The notes under the pieces: model-generated
The model's database searches: none
The model's input: the letters and a program-made list of their open reading frames with translations, nothing else
What the model was told of the DNA's origin: nothing
Program-made: the position numbers and the translations under genes
Shown here: piece by piece, positions 35,059-42,963 of the stretch
Numbering within the stretch: the stretch's first letter is position 1
Layout: every line of letters begins with the position of its first letter
Assembly (NCBI GenBank): GCA_028874175.1
Contig: JAPPLN010000011.1
Span: 1 to 61,767 of the forward strand
From: Chloroflexota bacterium
GTDB lineage: Bacteria > Chloroflexota > UBA11872
Length of the DNA: 61,767 nucleotides
Direction: 5' to 3'

Positions 35059-35883
35059 CTAGGCGGCCACCACCGGATTGCTCAACACACCCACGCCTTC
35101 CACCTCGATCTCGATCACGTCGCCCGGCGAGAGCGCCGACGGCCCGGCGCACGTGCCCGTGTAGATGCAGTCGCCGGGACTGAGCGTGACGCCCTGCGAT
35201 GTGTAGGCCACCAGGGCAGCCACGTTGAACAGCAGGTCGTTGGTATTGCTGTGCTGCTTGGTCTCGCCATTGAGCCGGGCCATTATCTCGAGGTTGGACG
35301 GGTCGAGATCGGTGGCGATGCAAGGCCCCAGCGGCGCAAACGTATCCATCCCCTTGCTCATCAGCAGCACGCCGGTCGCCATTTCCTTGACCTGCAGCCC
35401 GCGCGCGCTCACGTCGTTGCCGCAGCTATAGCCCAGCACGTAGTCCAGCGCTTCGTCCTCCGAGACGTTTCGGCAGGTCTTCCCGATCACCGCCACCAGT
35501 TCGGCCTCGTAGTGCACCTCGCCGAACGGATCCTTCTGCAAGTCCGGGTCATTCATCGACTGGGTGAACTTCGCCGGGTCCGGCAGCACGATTGGCGCTC
35601 CGGGTCCGGTGATGGCCGAGTTGGGCTTCATGAACAGCATCGGGAACTTCGGAATGGCGTCTTCGTCGTGGCCTTCCAGGATGTGCGCCAGGTAGTTGGC
35701 CCCAACGGCGATCACGTTTCCCGGATCGACCGGTGCCAGCAATTCCAGGTCGTCCACCGTGCCAACCTGCGCTCCCACCTCGTAGTCGCCAAACATGTCG
35801 CCGCTGACGGCGTAAACGGCGCCTGACTCCTTCAGGGAGCCAAGGGCCGGCCCGGATTCGGTGGCATAGCGAACGAATTTCAT
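35059..35883 (-). CDS. Fumarylacetoacetate hydrolase (FAH) family protein
   Basis: A 274-residue FAH-family protein. Typical parts are an N-terminal cap (about residues 1-60), then 'VIAVGANYLAHILE' and 'FMKPNSAITGPGAPIVLP', the metal-binding 'VHYEAELVAVIGK' (two Glu) and 'GYSCGNDVSARGLQ' (Asp), and the ending 'GDCIYTGTCAGPSALSPGDVIEIEVEGVG'. The family splits C-C bonds of 1,3-diketo acids or dehydrates/decarboxylates sugar-derived 2-keto acids. As first gene of the LarA-DtnK-PdxA2 run (21 bases to larA) it may handle a related acid, for example as a 2-keto-3-deoxy-acid enzyme. Confidence 0.87.
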   Translation of the reverse strand: MKFVRYATESGPALGSLKESGAVYAVSGDMFGDYEVGAQVGTVDDLELLAPVDPGNVIAVGANYLAHILEGHDEDAIPKFPMLFMKPNSAITGPGAPIVLPDPAKFTQSMNDPDLQKDPFGEVHYEAELVAVIGKTCRNVSEDEALDYVLGYSCGNDVSARGLQVKEMATGVLLMSKGMDTFAPLGPCIATDLDPSNLEIMARLNGETKQHSNTNDLLFNVAALVAYTSQGVTLSPGDCIYTGTCAGPSALSPGDVIEIEVEGVGVLSNPVVAA

Positions 35884-35943
35884 GCCCAGTGTCCGTCGTG
35901 TGGTGCGTGCGTTGACGCGAAGGCTAGCACTACCCGTCCGCGG

Positions 35944-36720
35944 TCAGAGCCCCAGGAACCGCACCAGTTCGGCGCGCAATTCGTCCGGCGCCTCAAGGCT
36001 CGGCCAATGGCCCACGTCGGGCAGCGTAAAGACCTCCGCGGCAGCCAACCGGGCGGCCAGAATCTGAAGCACGCTATCGCCTACAAACGGATCGTCCGAA
36101 CCGCGCACCAGCAGCGTCGGCGCCGTGATGTCGGTCGCCTCCTCCAGCAACACCCGGCGAGCGCTGCTGGCCAGACATCCGGCTATCAGGTCGGCGTCCA
36201 CGGCGGCCGCCGCGTCGCGCATGGCCGCAAAGTGTGCCTCCGCCAGGTCCTCCACCAACCCCGCGCGCAGCCACGCGTCGGCCCCGTCGGCATCCCAACC
36301 GCCATTCTCGATTCCGTTCAGCCGCTCCACGCTTGCACGCGGATCCCGGTCGAATCCCGCCGTCGAAACCAGGGCCAGGTGGCTGACGTGACTTGGGAAG
36401 CGAGCGGCGAAGTTGAGCGCGACCAGTCCTCCGTAGGCGTGCCCCACGATCGGCAGCGCCTCGGTAAGTCCCTGCGCGTGCAAAACGCGATGCACCAGCG
36501 TTGCCGCGTCGTCGACGGAGCCTGCCGCATTTCCGCGTTCGCTTTTGCCGAAACCGGGAAGGTCGAGCACAAACGCCCGGCACGTGTCGGCCAAACCCTG
36601 CGTGACGAGATCCCACGCGGCGCCACCCGGCCCAACGCCGTGGATGAACAGGACCGTGGTGCTGCCACTACCTCGCACGTCCAGCGAAACGCTGCGGTTG
36701 TCGACGGTGACCAGGGGCAT
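35944..36720 (-). CDS. Alpha/beta hydrolase-fold protein lacking the nucleophile Ser
   Basis: A 258-residue alpha/beta hydrolase-fold protein. The oxyanion region 'VLFIHGVGPGGAAWD', the nucleophile elbow, 'TLLVRGSDDPFV' (acid Asp) and 'LPDVGHWPSLEAPDEL' (catalytic His) are all recognisable. At the elbow, however, the sequence is GHAYGG: the expected Ser of GxSxG is Ala (codon at 36436-36438 on the plus strand reads GGC, giving GCC). A normal Ser-dependent hydrolase reaction should therefore be impaired or absent. Start ATG 36720 is 4 bases from the stop of the phosphoribosyltransferase gene upstream. Confidence 0.85.
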   Translation of the reverse strand: MPLVTVDNRSVSLDVRGSGSTTVLFIHGVGPGGAAWDLVTQGLADTCRAFVLDLPGFGKSERGNAAGSVDDAATLVHRVLHAQGLTEALPIVGHAYGGLVALNFAARFPSHVSHLALVSTAGFDRDPRASVERLNGIENGGWDADGADAWLRAGLVEDLAEAHFAAMRDAAAAVDADLIAGCLASSARRVLLEEATDITAPTLLVRGSDDPFVGDSVLQILAARLAAAEVFTLPDVGHWPSLEAPDELRAELVRFLGL

Positions 36721-36724
36721 TGGG

Positions 36725-37348
36725 CTATGAATCGCCTTTCAAATCCAGGGCGTCGGCGTTCGCAATATACGGCAGGCCGCGAAAGCGTCCATCCAGATCG
36801 AGCCCATAGCCAACCACGAATATGTTCTCGATCTCGAACCCGACCCAGCGCGGCGAGACGTCAATCACGCGGCGCGACGGCTTGTCCAGCAGCGTCACAA
36901 CCTCGATCGAGCGCGCGCCGCGGGATTCCAGCAACTCCAGCGCGGCTGCCGCCGTCCGGCCGGTATCCACGATGTCCTCCACGATCAACACGTCCCGTCC
37001 GGCGATGTCGCAACCCAGGTCCTTTACGACCTGTACCTCGCCGCTTGACTCTCGACCGTCATAGGAGGCCAGCGCCAGCGACTCCACCCGATGTCCCGTA
37101 GTCAGAGCACGCGTGAGATCGGCGGCAAAGATAAACGCCCCGTGCAGCACCAGCACCAGAACGGGCTCGCGGCCCGCGTAAACCGCCGAGATTTCCGAGC
37201 CAAGCTCGCCAACGCGCTGCGAAATGTCTTCGGCGGAAATAACCGTAGGCAACGGCACGCCAGGCACTTTGCCCGTCGATGCTTCTGTGACTGTAACGCG
37301 ATTCCGAGACGCCTCGGAGATTTGCAAACCGTTTGGTTCAATGGCCAT
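36725..37348 (-). CDS. hpt: Hypoxanthine phosphoribosyltransferase
   Basis: A purine-salvage enzyme joining hypoxanthine or guanine to PRPP, 207 residues from ATG 37348. The flexible-loop and PRPP motif are clear: 'VLVLVLHGAFIFAADLTRAL', then 'VLIVEDIVDTGRTA' (the PRPP-binding loop with acidic pair) and 'VTLLDKPSRR', followed by 'FVVGYGLDLDGRFRGLPYI'. The frame is open upstream of 37348; this ATG is chosen as the most plausible, though the first 30 residues are not conserved-looking. It is divergent from the DNA glycosylase gene. Confidence 0.88.
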   Translation of the reverse strand: MAIEPNGLQISEASRNRVTVTEASTGKVPGVPLPTVISAEDISQRVGELGSEISAVYAGREPVLVLVLHGAFIFAADLTRALTTGHRVESLALASYDGRESSGEVQVVKDLGCDIAGRDVLIVEDIVDTGRTAAAALELLESRGARSIEVVTLLDKPSRRVIDVSPRWVGFEIENIFVVGYGLDLDGRFRGLPYIANADALDLKGDS

Positions 37349-37425
37349 CTGTGAAAAGTGTGCGGAGTTTGGCCGTAGTGCCGCAAACGACCTGCCAGAG
37401 CTCGGACGGCGAATGCGCAAGACCT

Positions 37426-37965
37426 GTGACCACGCTGCCTGACTACCTTGAACCCGGCCTCGACATCGTGCTCGTCGGCATCAATCCCAGCGCTTATTCC
37501 GTTCGGGCCGGCCACTACTACGCCCGGCCCGGCAACCGCTTCTGGAATGCTGCCAACCGGGCCGGCCTGTTCGGCGAGCCCTTGGGGCCCGAAACCGACG
37601 CCCGTGTTCTGGAGTTCGGCATCGGACTCACCGACGTCGTGAAGCGCCCGACCCCGACGGCCAGGGACCTTCGCGCCGCCGACTACCGCCACTGGGCGCC
37701 GGTCCTCAAGGAGAAGATCAGGCGCTTCCGGCCCCGCATCGTCTGCTTTCAGGGAATCGGCGGCTATCGCAACTACCTCAGACATGGCGAGGGCCTCTCT
37801 GCAACGACGCGCCTAAGGCCGGGCCGTCAGGCCCGCGCGCTGGAATCGTCGGTGGTGTTCCTGGTTCCGAGTCCCAGTAGTCTGAACACGCGCTACTCGT
37901 TTGAAGACCTCGTCGGCTGCTACCGACGGCTCAGAGCATTGCGGGATGAACTCAACAGCGTGTGA
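37426..37965 (+). CDS. mug: Mismatch-specific uracil/thymine-DNA glycosylase (Mug type)
   Basis: A DNA repair enzyme of about 179 residues that removes uracil or ethenocytosine from mismatches. The first active-site motif 'VLVGINPSAYSVRAGHYYARPGNRFW' (GINPS with catalytic Asn) lies at residues 14-40; 'IGLTDVVKRPT' and 'CFQG' follow, and the second motif 'LVPSPSSLNTRYSFEDL' is near residue 145. These match the Mug/TDG family. GTG 37426 gives a family-like N-terminus (VTTLPDYLEPGLDI); the frame remains open to 37333 but overlaps hpt antisense. Confidence 0.87.
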   Translation: MTTLPDYLEPGLDIVLVGINPSAYSVRAGHYYARPGNRFWNAANRAGLFGEPLGPETDARVLEFGIGLTDVVKRPTPTARDLRAADYRHWAPVLKEKIRRFRPRIVCFQGIGGYRNYLRHGEGLSATTRLRPGRQARALESSVVFLVPSPSSLNTRYSFEDLVGCYRRLRALRDELNSV

Positions 37966-37989
37966 GCAACGCCCTCGGCTGCTTGCCGT

Positions 37990-38304
37990 CTAGCCTCCGC
38001 CGACCCCCGCCGTCCGCTTCAGATCGTCCAGGGCTCGCCGTGCCTGCTCCAGCGTGGATCGCGCCGCCGCCCGGCCCCGGTGGTATTGGATGATTGGCGG
38101 CAGAACACGCGTCTCGACAATCGAGTCCACACGCTTGTTTGTCCGCTCCAGCTTTGCGGCGGTCCGCCGTAGCCCGCGGCGCACATTCACCGTCGCTTCC
38201 ACGATGGCGATGGCCCCAAGAACCCCGGCCACGAACGCCGCCAGCCCAACAATAAGCCCCTGGACGACAAGGACGATGATCGCGATGTCGCGCGCGACTT
38301 CCAT
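37990..38304 (-). CDS. Small membrane protein with DUF948-like layout
   Basis: A 104-residue protein with an N-terminal hydrophobic segment (about residues 7-38) followed by a basic helical tail ('VNVRRGLRRTAAKLERTNKRVDSIVETRV'), the arrangement of DUF948-like envelope proteins. Its ATG overlaps the stop of the YtxH-like gene (ATGA), and two more small membrane proteins of similar layout precede it on the same strand. Function unknown, probably an envelope-associated helper protein. Confidence 0.7.
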   Translation of the reverse strand: MEVARDIAIIVLVVQGLIVGLAAFVAGVLGAIAIVEATVNVRRGLRRTAAKLERTNKRVDSIVETRVLPPIIQYHRGRAAARSTLEQARRALDDLKRTAGVGGG

Positions 38305-38552
38305 CAGCCCCGCCCGCGGCGTCCCCGGCTGCGTCGGCGACGTCGCCCGCGCGAGCGCTGGGAGCGGCGGCGCACCGTCGTTTCAGCCTCGCGGGCCGCC
38401 TCCTCCGCCGCGCTGCGGATGGTACTCAACCGTTCCGGCAGCGTGTCCAGGATCTTCTGCGCCCGCTGAGGCGCGGCAATCGTTCCAATTGCACCACCCA
38501 CAAAAAACCCGGCGGCTGCGCCAATGATGATCCAGGCCATGTGCAATTCCAC
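38304..38552 (-). CDS. YtxH-like membrane protein with Arg-rich tail
   Basis: An 82-residue protein (or 78 residues from ATG 38540). A hydrophobic glycine-rich N-terminus ('WIIIGAAAGFFVGGAIGTIAAP') resembles the YtxH/gas-vesicle-type segment. It is followed by an amphipathic helix and an extremely arginine-rich C-terminus (about 14 Arg in the last 22 residues). The basic tail could bind nucleic acid or anionic lipid; no direct evidence. It sits between the two DUF948-like genes, coupled by overlapping stop and start. Confidence 0.68.
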   Translation of the reverse strand: MELHMAWIIIGAAAGFFVGGAIGTIAAPQRAQKILDTLPERLSTIRSAAEEAAREAETTVRRRSQRSRGRRRRRSRGRRGRG

Positions 38553-38837
38553 TCAATTCCACCAGCGCAGCGCCATCTGCAGAACTCGACGGAACTTCTT
38601 GAGGGCGCCCGAAGTCGAACTCGTGCCGTCCTTCACCACGTCGCTCACCAGTTCCGTGGTGTCCCTGACGGTATCCACCGTCTCCCGCGCCGACTGAACG
38701 ATCGGCGCCACGTCGGCCCGGATCGCCGCCAGTAGACGCCACACCAGCATCCCGGTGATGAGGATGACGATCGTCGTCACCAGCGCCACCGCCGCCAGCA
38801 CCACCACCGCGATGTCGCGAACGCCTGCCAGGTCCAT
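38553..38837 (-). CDS. Small membrane protein with DUF948-like layout
   Basis: A 94-residue protein with one hydrophobic N-terminal segment (residues 8-35) and a helical part 'IRADVAPIVQSARETVDTVRDTTELVSDVV' with a heptad-like spacing, typical of DUF948 proteins (coiled-coil beside the membrane). It lies 2 bases after the transglutaminase-like gene and 0 bases before the YtxH-like gene, forming a tight three-gene set of small membrane proteins downstream of the large one. Confidence 0.7.
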   Translation of the reverse strand: MDLAGVRDIAVVVLAAVALVTTIVILITGMLVWRLLAAIRADVAPIVQSARETVDTVRDTTELVSDVVKDGTSSTSGALKKFRRVLQMALRWWN

Positions 38838-38839
38838 GC

Positions 38840-41257
38840 TCAGGCTCGAGACGGCGTGAGGCGACGCAAAGGCCGCCCGATCATCCGTACCGCCAGCCGC
38901 AGGCGCACCCGCCGCCAGGCCTTGTCAACCATGCGTCGCTCCGAGCGTGTGATCTGCCGCCGGCCATAGGTGGCGCGAACGTACGTCTCCGCAACTACTT
39001 CGGGCGGGGCGGAAAGATTGGTGGGCGCTTGAGTGGCGGGCGCCGGAAAGAGCTCGGCGGCGAGTTGGCGGCCAAGTTCCACCGGCGTGAACCCGCGGCG
39101 CGTATTGTACCCAGCACGTCCCGCCCAGCGGACCATTCGCTCGTAACGGCGGCTCACGGCGGCTTGCGGACTCCGGATCAGGTCACGGACGAGCGTCCCG
39201 AGCAGATAGAGCGTCCCCAGCCCCACGAACGCGACGCCAATCACGATCAGCGCTAGGACCGCCCCGCCAAGGTTGGCCAGAAACTCTTGAACCCGGTTCG
39301 TGCCCTGGGTGGGGTCCAGCGGCTGGAAGCTGCCCACGTCCATGTCCTCAAGTTCATCCAGGAAGTCATCGACGACCGACAGGTCGGCGGCGTCCGGATT
39401 CAGCCCCTCGCCTTCGACCCCCTCGGTAGCGCCGCCGCGCACCTCGGGAGCTCGAAAGCCGGAAGGTTCGAAGAGCACCCATCCGTATGTGGGGAAGAAA
39501 ACCTCCACCCACGTATGCGAGTCGGTGGGGTTCACGATGTAGCGTTGGGTCACCGGATCAAAGACCCCCTGCGCATAGCCGGCGGCCACCCGAGCCGGGA
39601 TGCCCATGGCCCGAACCAGCACGGCCATGGTTGAGGCGATCTGTGTGGCGTGTCCTCGACGAAGGTCGAAGAGAAAGTAGTCGGTCGCATCTCGGTCCGT
39701 CGGCAGAGGCTCCGTGTCCTGGGCAAACGGAAATCGCCGCATGAAGAACTCGGCCGCACGCGCGCGGTCCACGGCCGTTTCGCCGGTTTCCGCTAGGCGG
39801 TTGGCGAATTCGAGAACTCGTGGCGGCATTTCGGGAAGCTCGATATAGCGATCCGCCCATGCCGGGTACACGGTGGGCGCGGTCCGCAGTTGCTGCGTCG
39901 TAGCCGCCGCCAGGGTCGAGTCCACCGAATATACGAGCCGCTGGCCGACCCGGCGAGTGGCGCGAATCGACGCATAGTCCTCGATGGCCACCTCCCGCTC
40001 CTCCACCTGCACCTGGTACGGGCGGTTGAGACGCAGGGCGTCCCCCGGCGCGAACAGAATCGCCGAGTTCGAATCCAGAATCTCGATGTTCGAGCGCGAC
40101 GCCAGCCGCGACTTCAGATTCAGGCTCTCGGTTATCGGCTCGTTGGCTCGGCGCCCTTCCAGCTGCCGCATCGTGCTGCGCCACCCCTGGCCGGTGTACG
40201 TGTCAAAGGTTTGACCGCGCCAGTACGAGGGCACCGTGCTCTCGATGATCAGCGTTTCCTTGCGCGCAAACGGCTCGGGTCCCGTCAGCGCCAGCGATTC
40301 GCGTCCGGCCAGCGTGGAACCCGAGGGGTTGGACACGCCGCCGAACACGCGCTGGATGCCGGCTTCCACATTGCCCCAGCCGTCGCCCATGTAGGTCCAA
40401 AAGGCCTCGGCCAGGGGATTCCCGGCCGCCCGCGGCAGGATCAGCGCCAGGAAGACCACGGCGGTGATCAGCAAGGCGCTCACGATCAGCACCGTGGGGC
40501 CGAGCTCCTCGGAATAGTCCGTCCGCGTGTTGTCCCAGCGGGTCTCCAGCCAGGCCAGCCGCGTGTGCACCGTCAGGGCCAGCGCGGCAATCAGGAACAC
40601 TGCGAACGGTGGCCAGTCCGGTCCCACGTAGGTGATGTTGACGGCGATCGCCAGCGTGCCCGGGGCGATGGCCAGGTAGGCGTTGCGAAGGCGGAACGCC
40701 GCCCAGGCTGCCGTGAACCCCATGCCCCACGCGGCCATGGTCATCCAGAAGAGAAACACGATGTTGTCTCGGCTGACCTGGAAGGCAAACGCAGCCTGGA
40801 ACCACGACTCCAGGCGGAAGAACAGGTCTTGCAACAGCCCGGCGCTCTCGCCAACGGCCGCTGTCAGCGGTTGTTCGCGCACCAGGTTTCCGGCCTGCCG
40901 CAACTGCACCCATTCCACCGTGTCGCCAAAGAGCAGCACGAAGTTGCGAATCCCGTCCAGCGGCCCTGGAAACGCTTCCGAGGCCACCACGTAGGCCACG
41001 ACCAGGTCGCTGACCATCCCTATGCCCACGATCCAGATCGACGACAGGCGGCTGCGCGACAGCGCGAACCCAAACAGGATGGCCACCAGGGCGACCGACA
41101 GCAGCACCTCCGTTCCCGGCGCCCAGCCAACCGTGTGAACGCTGATCAGCGGCGCGAGCGTGGTCGTGGCGATCAGGGTCAGCGGCAGCCAGGCGGTTCG
41201 CGGCAGTTGCAGGGCGCGCGCCAGCGGACGCGGTCGGCTGGCCGCGGCTGCGGTCAT
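38840..41257 (-). CDS. Transglutaminase-like membrane protein (TgpA type), Cys missing
   Basis: An 805-residue protein with about seven N-terminal membrane segments (residues 18-280), a long extracytoplasmic part with a transglutaminase-like core at about residues 500-610, a late membrane segment near residue 660 and a cytoplasmic C-terminal tail. TgpA/DUF3488 proteins have this layout. At the position of the usual catalytic Cys the sequence is RRGHATQIAS, where relatives have a G-[YD]-C pattern: Ala replaces Cys (codon at 39647-39649). The later His ('DSHTWVEVFFPTYGWVLFEPSG') and Asp-like acidic position remain. With the DUF58 gene just upstream it forms the standard DUF58-transglutaminase pair, but with no MoxR ATPase here. 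Confidence 0.85.
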   Translation of the reverse strand: MTAAAASRPRPLARALQLPRTAWLPLTLIATTTLAPLISVHTVGWAPGTEVLLSVALVAILFGFALSRSRLSSIWIVGIGMVSDLVVAYVVASEAFPGPLDGIRNFVLLFGDTVEWVQLRQAGNLVREQPLTAAVGESAGLLQDLFFRLESWFQAAFAFQVSRDNIVFLFWMTMAAWGMGFTAAWAAFRLRNAYLAIAPGTLAIAVNITYVGPDWPPFAVFLIAALALTVHTRLAWLETRWDNTRTDYSEELGPTVLIVSALLITAVVFLALILPRAAGNPLAEAFWTYMGDGWGNVEAGIQRVFGGVSNPSGSTLAGRESLALTGPEPFARKETLIIESTVPSYWRGQTFDTYTGQGWRSTMRQLEGRRANEPITESLNLKSRLASRSNIEILDSNSAILFAPGDALRLNRPYQVQVEEREVAIEDYASIRATRRVGQRLVYSVDSTLAAATTQQLRTAPTVYPAWADRYIELPEMPPRVLEFANRLAETGETAVDRARAAEFFMRRFPFAQDTEPLPTDRDATDYFLFDLRRGHATQIASTMAVLVRAMGIPARVAAGYAQGVFDPVTQRYIVNPTDSHTWVEVFFPTYGWVLFEPSGFRAPEVRGGATEGVEGEGLNPDAADLSVVDDFLDELEDMDVGSFQPLDPTQGTNRVQEFLANLGGAVLALIVIGVAFVGLGTLYLLGTLVRDLIRSPQAAVSRRYERMVRWAGRAGYNTRRGFTPVELGRQLAAELFPAPATQAPTNLSAPPEVVAETYVRATYGRRQITRSERRMVDKAWRRVRLRLAVRMIGRPLRRLTPSRA

Positions 41258-41264
41258 CGAGCGC

Positions 41265-42608
41265 TCATGCCGGAGCCAGCGTGACCGGCCGTCGCTGGGT
41301 GCGCTCGAACTCCGCCAGGTTGCGACCGTCGGCTCGAATCATTTCAAAGCGCATCCCGCGGTCGACGCTCACGAAGCCGATGCCCGAAGCGGCCGCCGCC
41401 TGGCTCAGGCCGGCGTTCGACTCCGCCGGCCCGAAGGTCGAGGCATCCAGCGCAATTGCCATTGGGTAGATCGAGCGATGGCCGAGTTGCGTCAAGCTCG
41501 TGAGCCAACGCGGGTCGGCTGACGGCGTAATCGCCACCAGGCTCGTTCCGCGACCCAGCCCGGCCGCGCTGGCGGTCAGAAACTCGTGAAACGGCGCGGT
41601 GCCCGTGGCCTGCACGACCGCCAGCGTCTCAAGAATGCGCCAAAGCTGCTTGAGACCCTTCTGCGGCTCGATCAGGTAGCGCCCTTGCCGGCTCAGGGCT
41701 ACGAATCCCACCGCCTTGTTGTCGCGCACGAACTGGTGCGCCAGCGATGACACGATCTTGACGCCGTACTCCTCCGTGGATTCGTCGCCGTGTCCGGCCT
41801 GCACGGACCGGTCCAGGTCCAGCGCGATCCACAGGTTGGCCGTCGGCTCGAGATCGAACTCCTTCACCAGGAGCTGCGAGCGCCGCGCGCTGGACAGCCA
41901 GTGAATCCGCTTGAGCGGATCGCCGGGCTGGAACTCCCGGATCCCGCCGGCGTCCGACGTGACCTGGTGCGTTCGAATCGACGACCGCGAGGTGCCGACC
42001 ATCGACCCGGCCGGGATTTCCACGTCGGCCATGATGGAGATCGGCGGATAGACCACGATCGTGTTTCGGATATCGATCCGCCGTTCCGAGGCGAAGATGC
42101 CAAACGGGTCGCCAATCCGCAGATCGGTCGGTCCCAGGCCATAAAGGCCGCGACGACTCGCCACGCCCCGCGAAATCCAGCGCTTGCGCTGCCGCGGACC
42201 CAGGCTCTCGGCCACGGAGGCCTGGTAGCCCGGCAACTCCGAGTGGTCGTCCACTTCCACCAGCAGAATCGGCAGGCGGCCGGTATTGACGAGCTCGAAG
42301 TCCTCCTGGACTTCGTCCCCGACCGTGATCTGGTGCCCGCGCAGCCGTCGGCGCAGTTCCAGGGATCGCGCGGCGTTACGCGTCCACACGTACGAGAGGA
42401 TCACCAGCCCGCCCAGTGAGTACAGCAGCCAGTACGCGATGGGCGATGTCGTGACCATCGCGGCCACCAGCAGTACGCCCAGCAGGATGACGATCGAAGG
42501 CCGCTGCAGCGTTACCGATGATTCGGCTTCGGACGGCGCGCTTGCCACAGGGCCTCCACCGCCCACTCCGGCGCCGGGCTCACCCCCAGGCGCCACTGCC
42601 ACGTCCAA
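41265..42608 (-). CDS. DUF58 domain protein
   Basis: A 447-residue protein of the DUF58 family. The first part has two hydrophobic segments (about residues 38-72). The DUF58 signature 'GDPLKRIHWLSSARRSQLLVKEFD' lies near residue 230 and a von Willebrand-type region follows with 'LWIALDLD'. Such proteins pair with MoxR ATPases and transglutaminase-like proteins and are thought to assist assembly of envelope complexes; no MoxR gene is present in this window. Start: TTG 42608, with GTG 42602 nearby as an alternative. It is followed 7 bases later by the transglutaminase-like gene. Confidence 0.85.
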   Translation of the reverse strand: MDVAVAPGGEPGAGVGGGGPVASAPSEAESSVTLQRPSIVILLGVLLVAAMVTTSPIAYWLLYSLGGLVILSYVWTRNAARSLELRRRLRGHQITVGDEVQEDFELVNTGRLPILLVEVDDHSELPGYQASVAESLGPRQRKRWISRGVASRRGLYGLGPTDLRIGDPFGIFASERRIDIRNTIVVYPPISIMADVEIPAGSMVGTSRSSIRTHQVTSDAGGIREFQPGDPLKRIHWLSSARRSQLLVKEFDLEPTANLWIALDLDRSVQAGHGDESTEEYGVKIVSSLAHQFVRDNKAVGFVALSRQGRYLIEPQKGLKQLWRILETLAVVQATGTAPFHEFLTASAAGLGRGTSLVAITPSADPRWLTSLTQLGHRSIYPMAIALDASTFGPAESNAGLSQAAAASGIGFVSVDRGMRFEMIRADGRNLAEFERTQRRPVTLAPA

Positions 42609-42963
42609 TCAGTATGCGCCCAATCCCCCACCCTCGCCTACCCAACTCGCGCGGGCACGTATCGCGCTAACGCTCGTACCACCCGTTCAAGCCAGCGCCC
42701 CCTCCGCCGCGCCCGCCCAAGGCGACCTCTGCACAACCTCCTTGTCCATGAGGTTCCGCCCGTCTTAATCCCTCGTATGTTCCAACTGCCTTTGATTGAC
42801 CAAGGTCACATTGAGCGGGCCGCGACAGACCGAATATCCCTGGGTCTAGTGAGAGCGGAGGAGAGCGGGTCGTCCCAGCCCCGGACAGTACGTCGCGTAT
42901 CTGCCGCCAGGACCCCACTATGCTGTCGGGGTTGCTCCTTAGCGTCCCGAATCTCGCCCTGTA
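42609..42963. other. Divergent intergenic region
   Basis: This 355-base stretch lies between the DUF58 gene (minus) and the helicase gene (plus). It should hold both promoters. No gene, hairpin or repeat stands out to the eye. Confidence 0.5.

Noticed and set aside
39890-41284. A 464-codon plus-strand open frame opposite the transglutaminase-like gene
   Set aside because: Antisense shadow: Arg/Gln/His-rich, no motifs, while the minus strand encodes membrane helices and a known fold.
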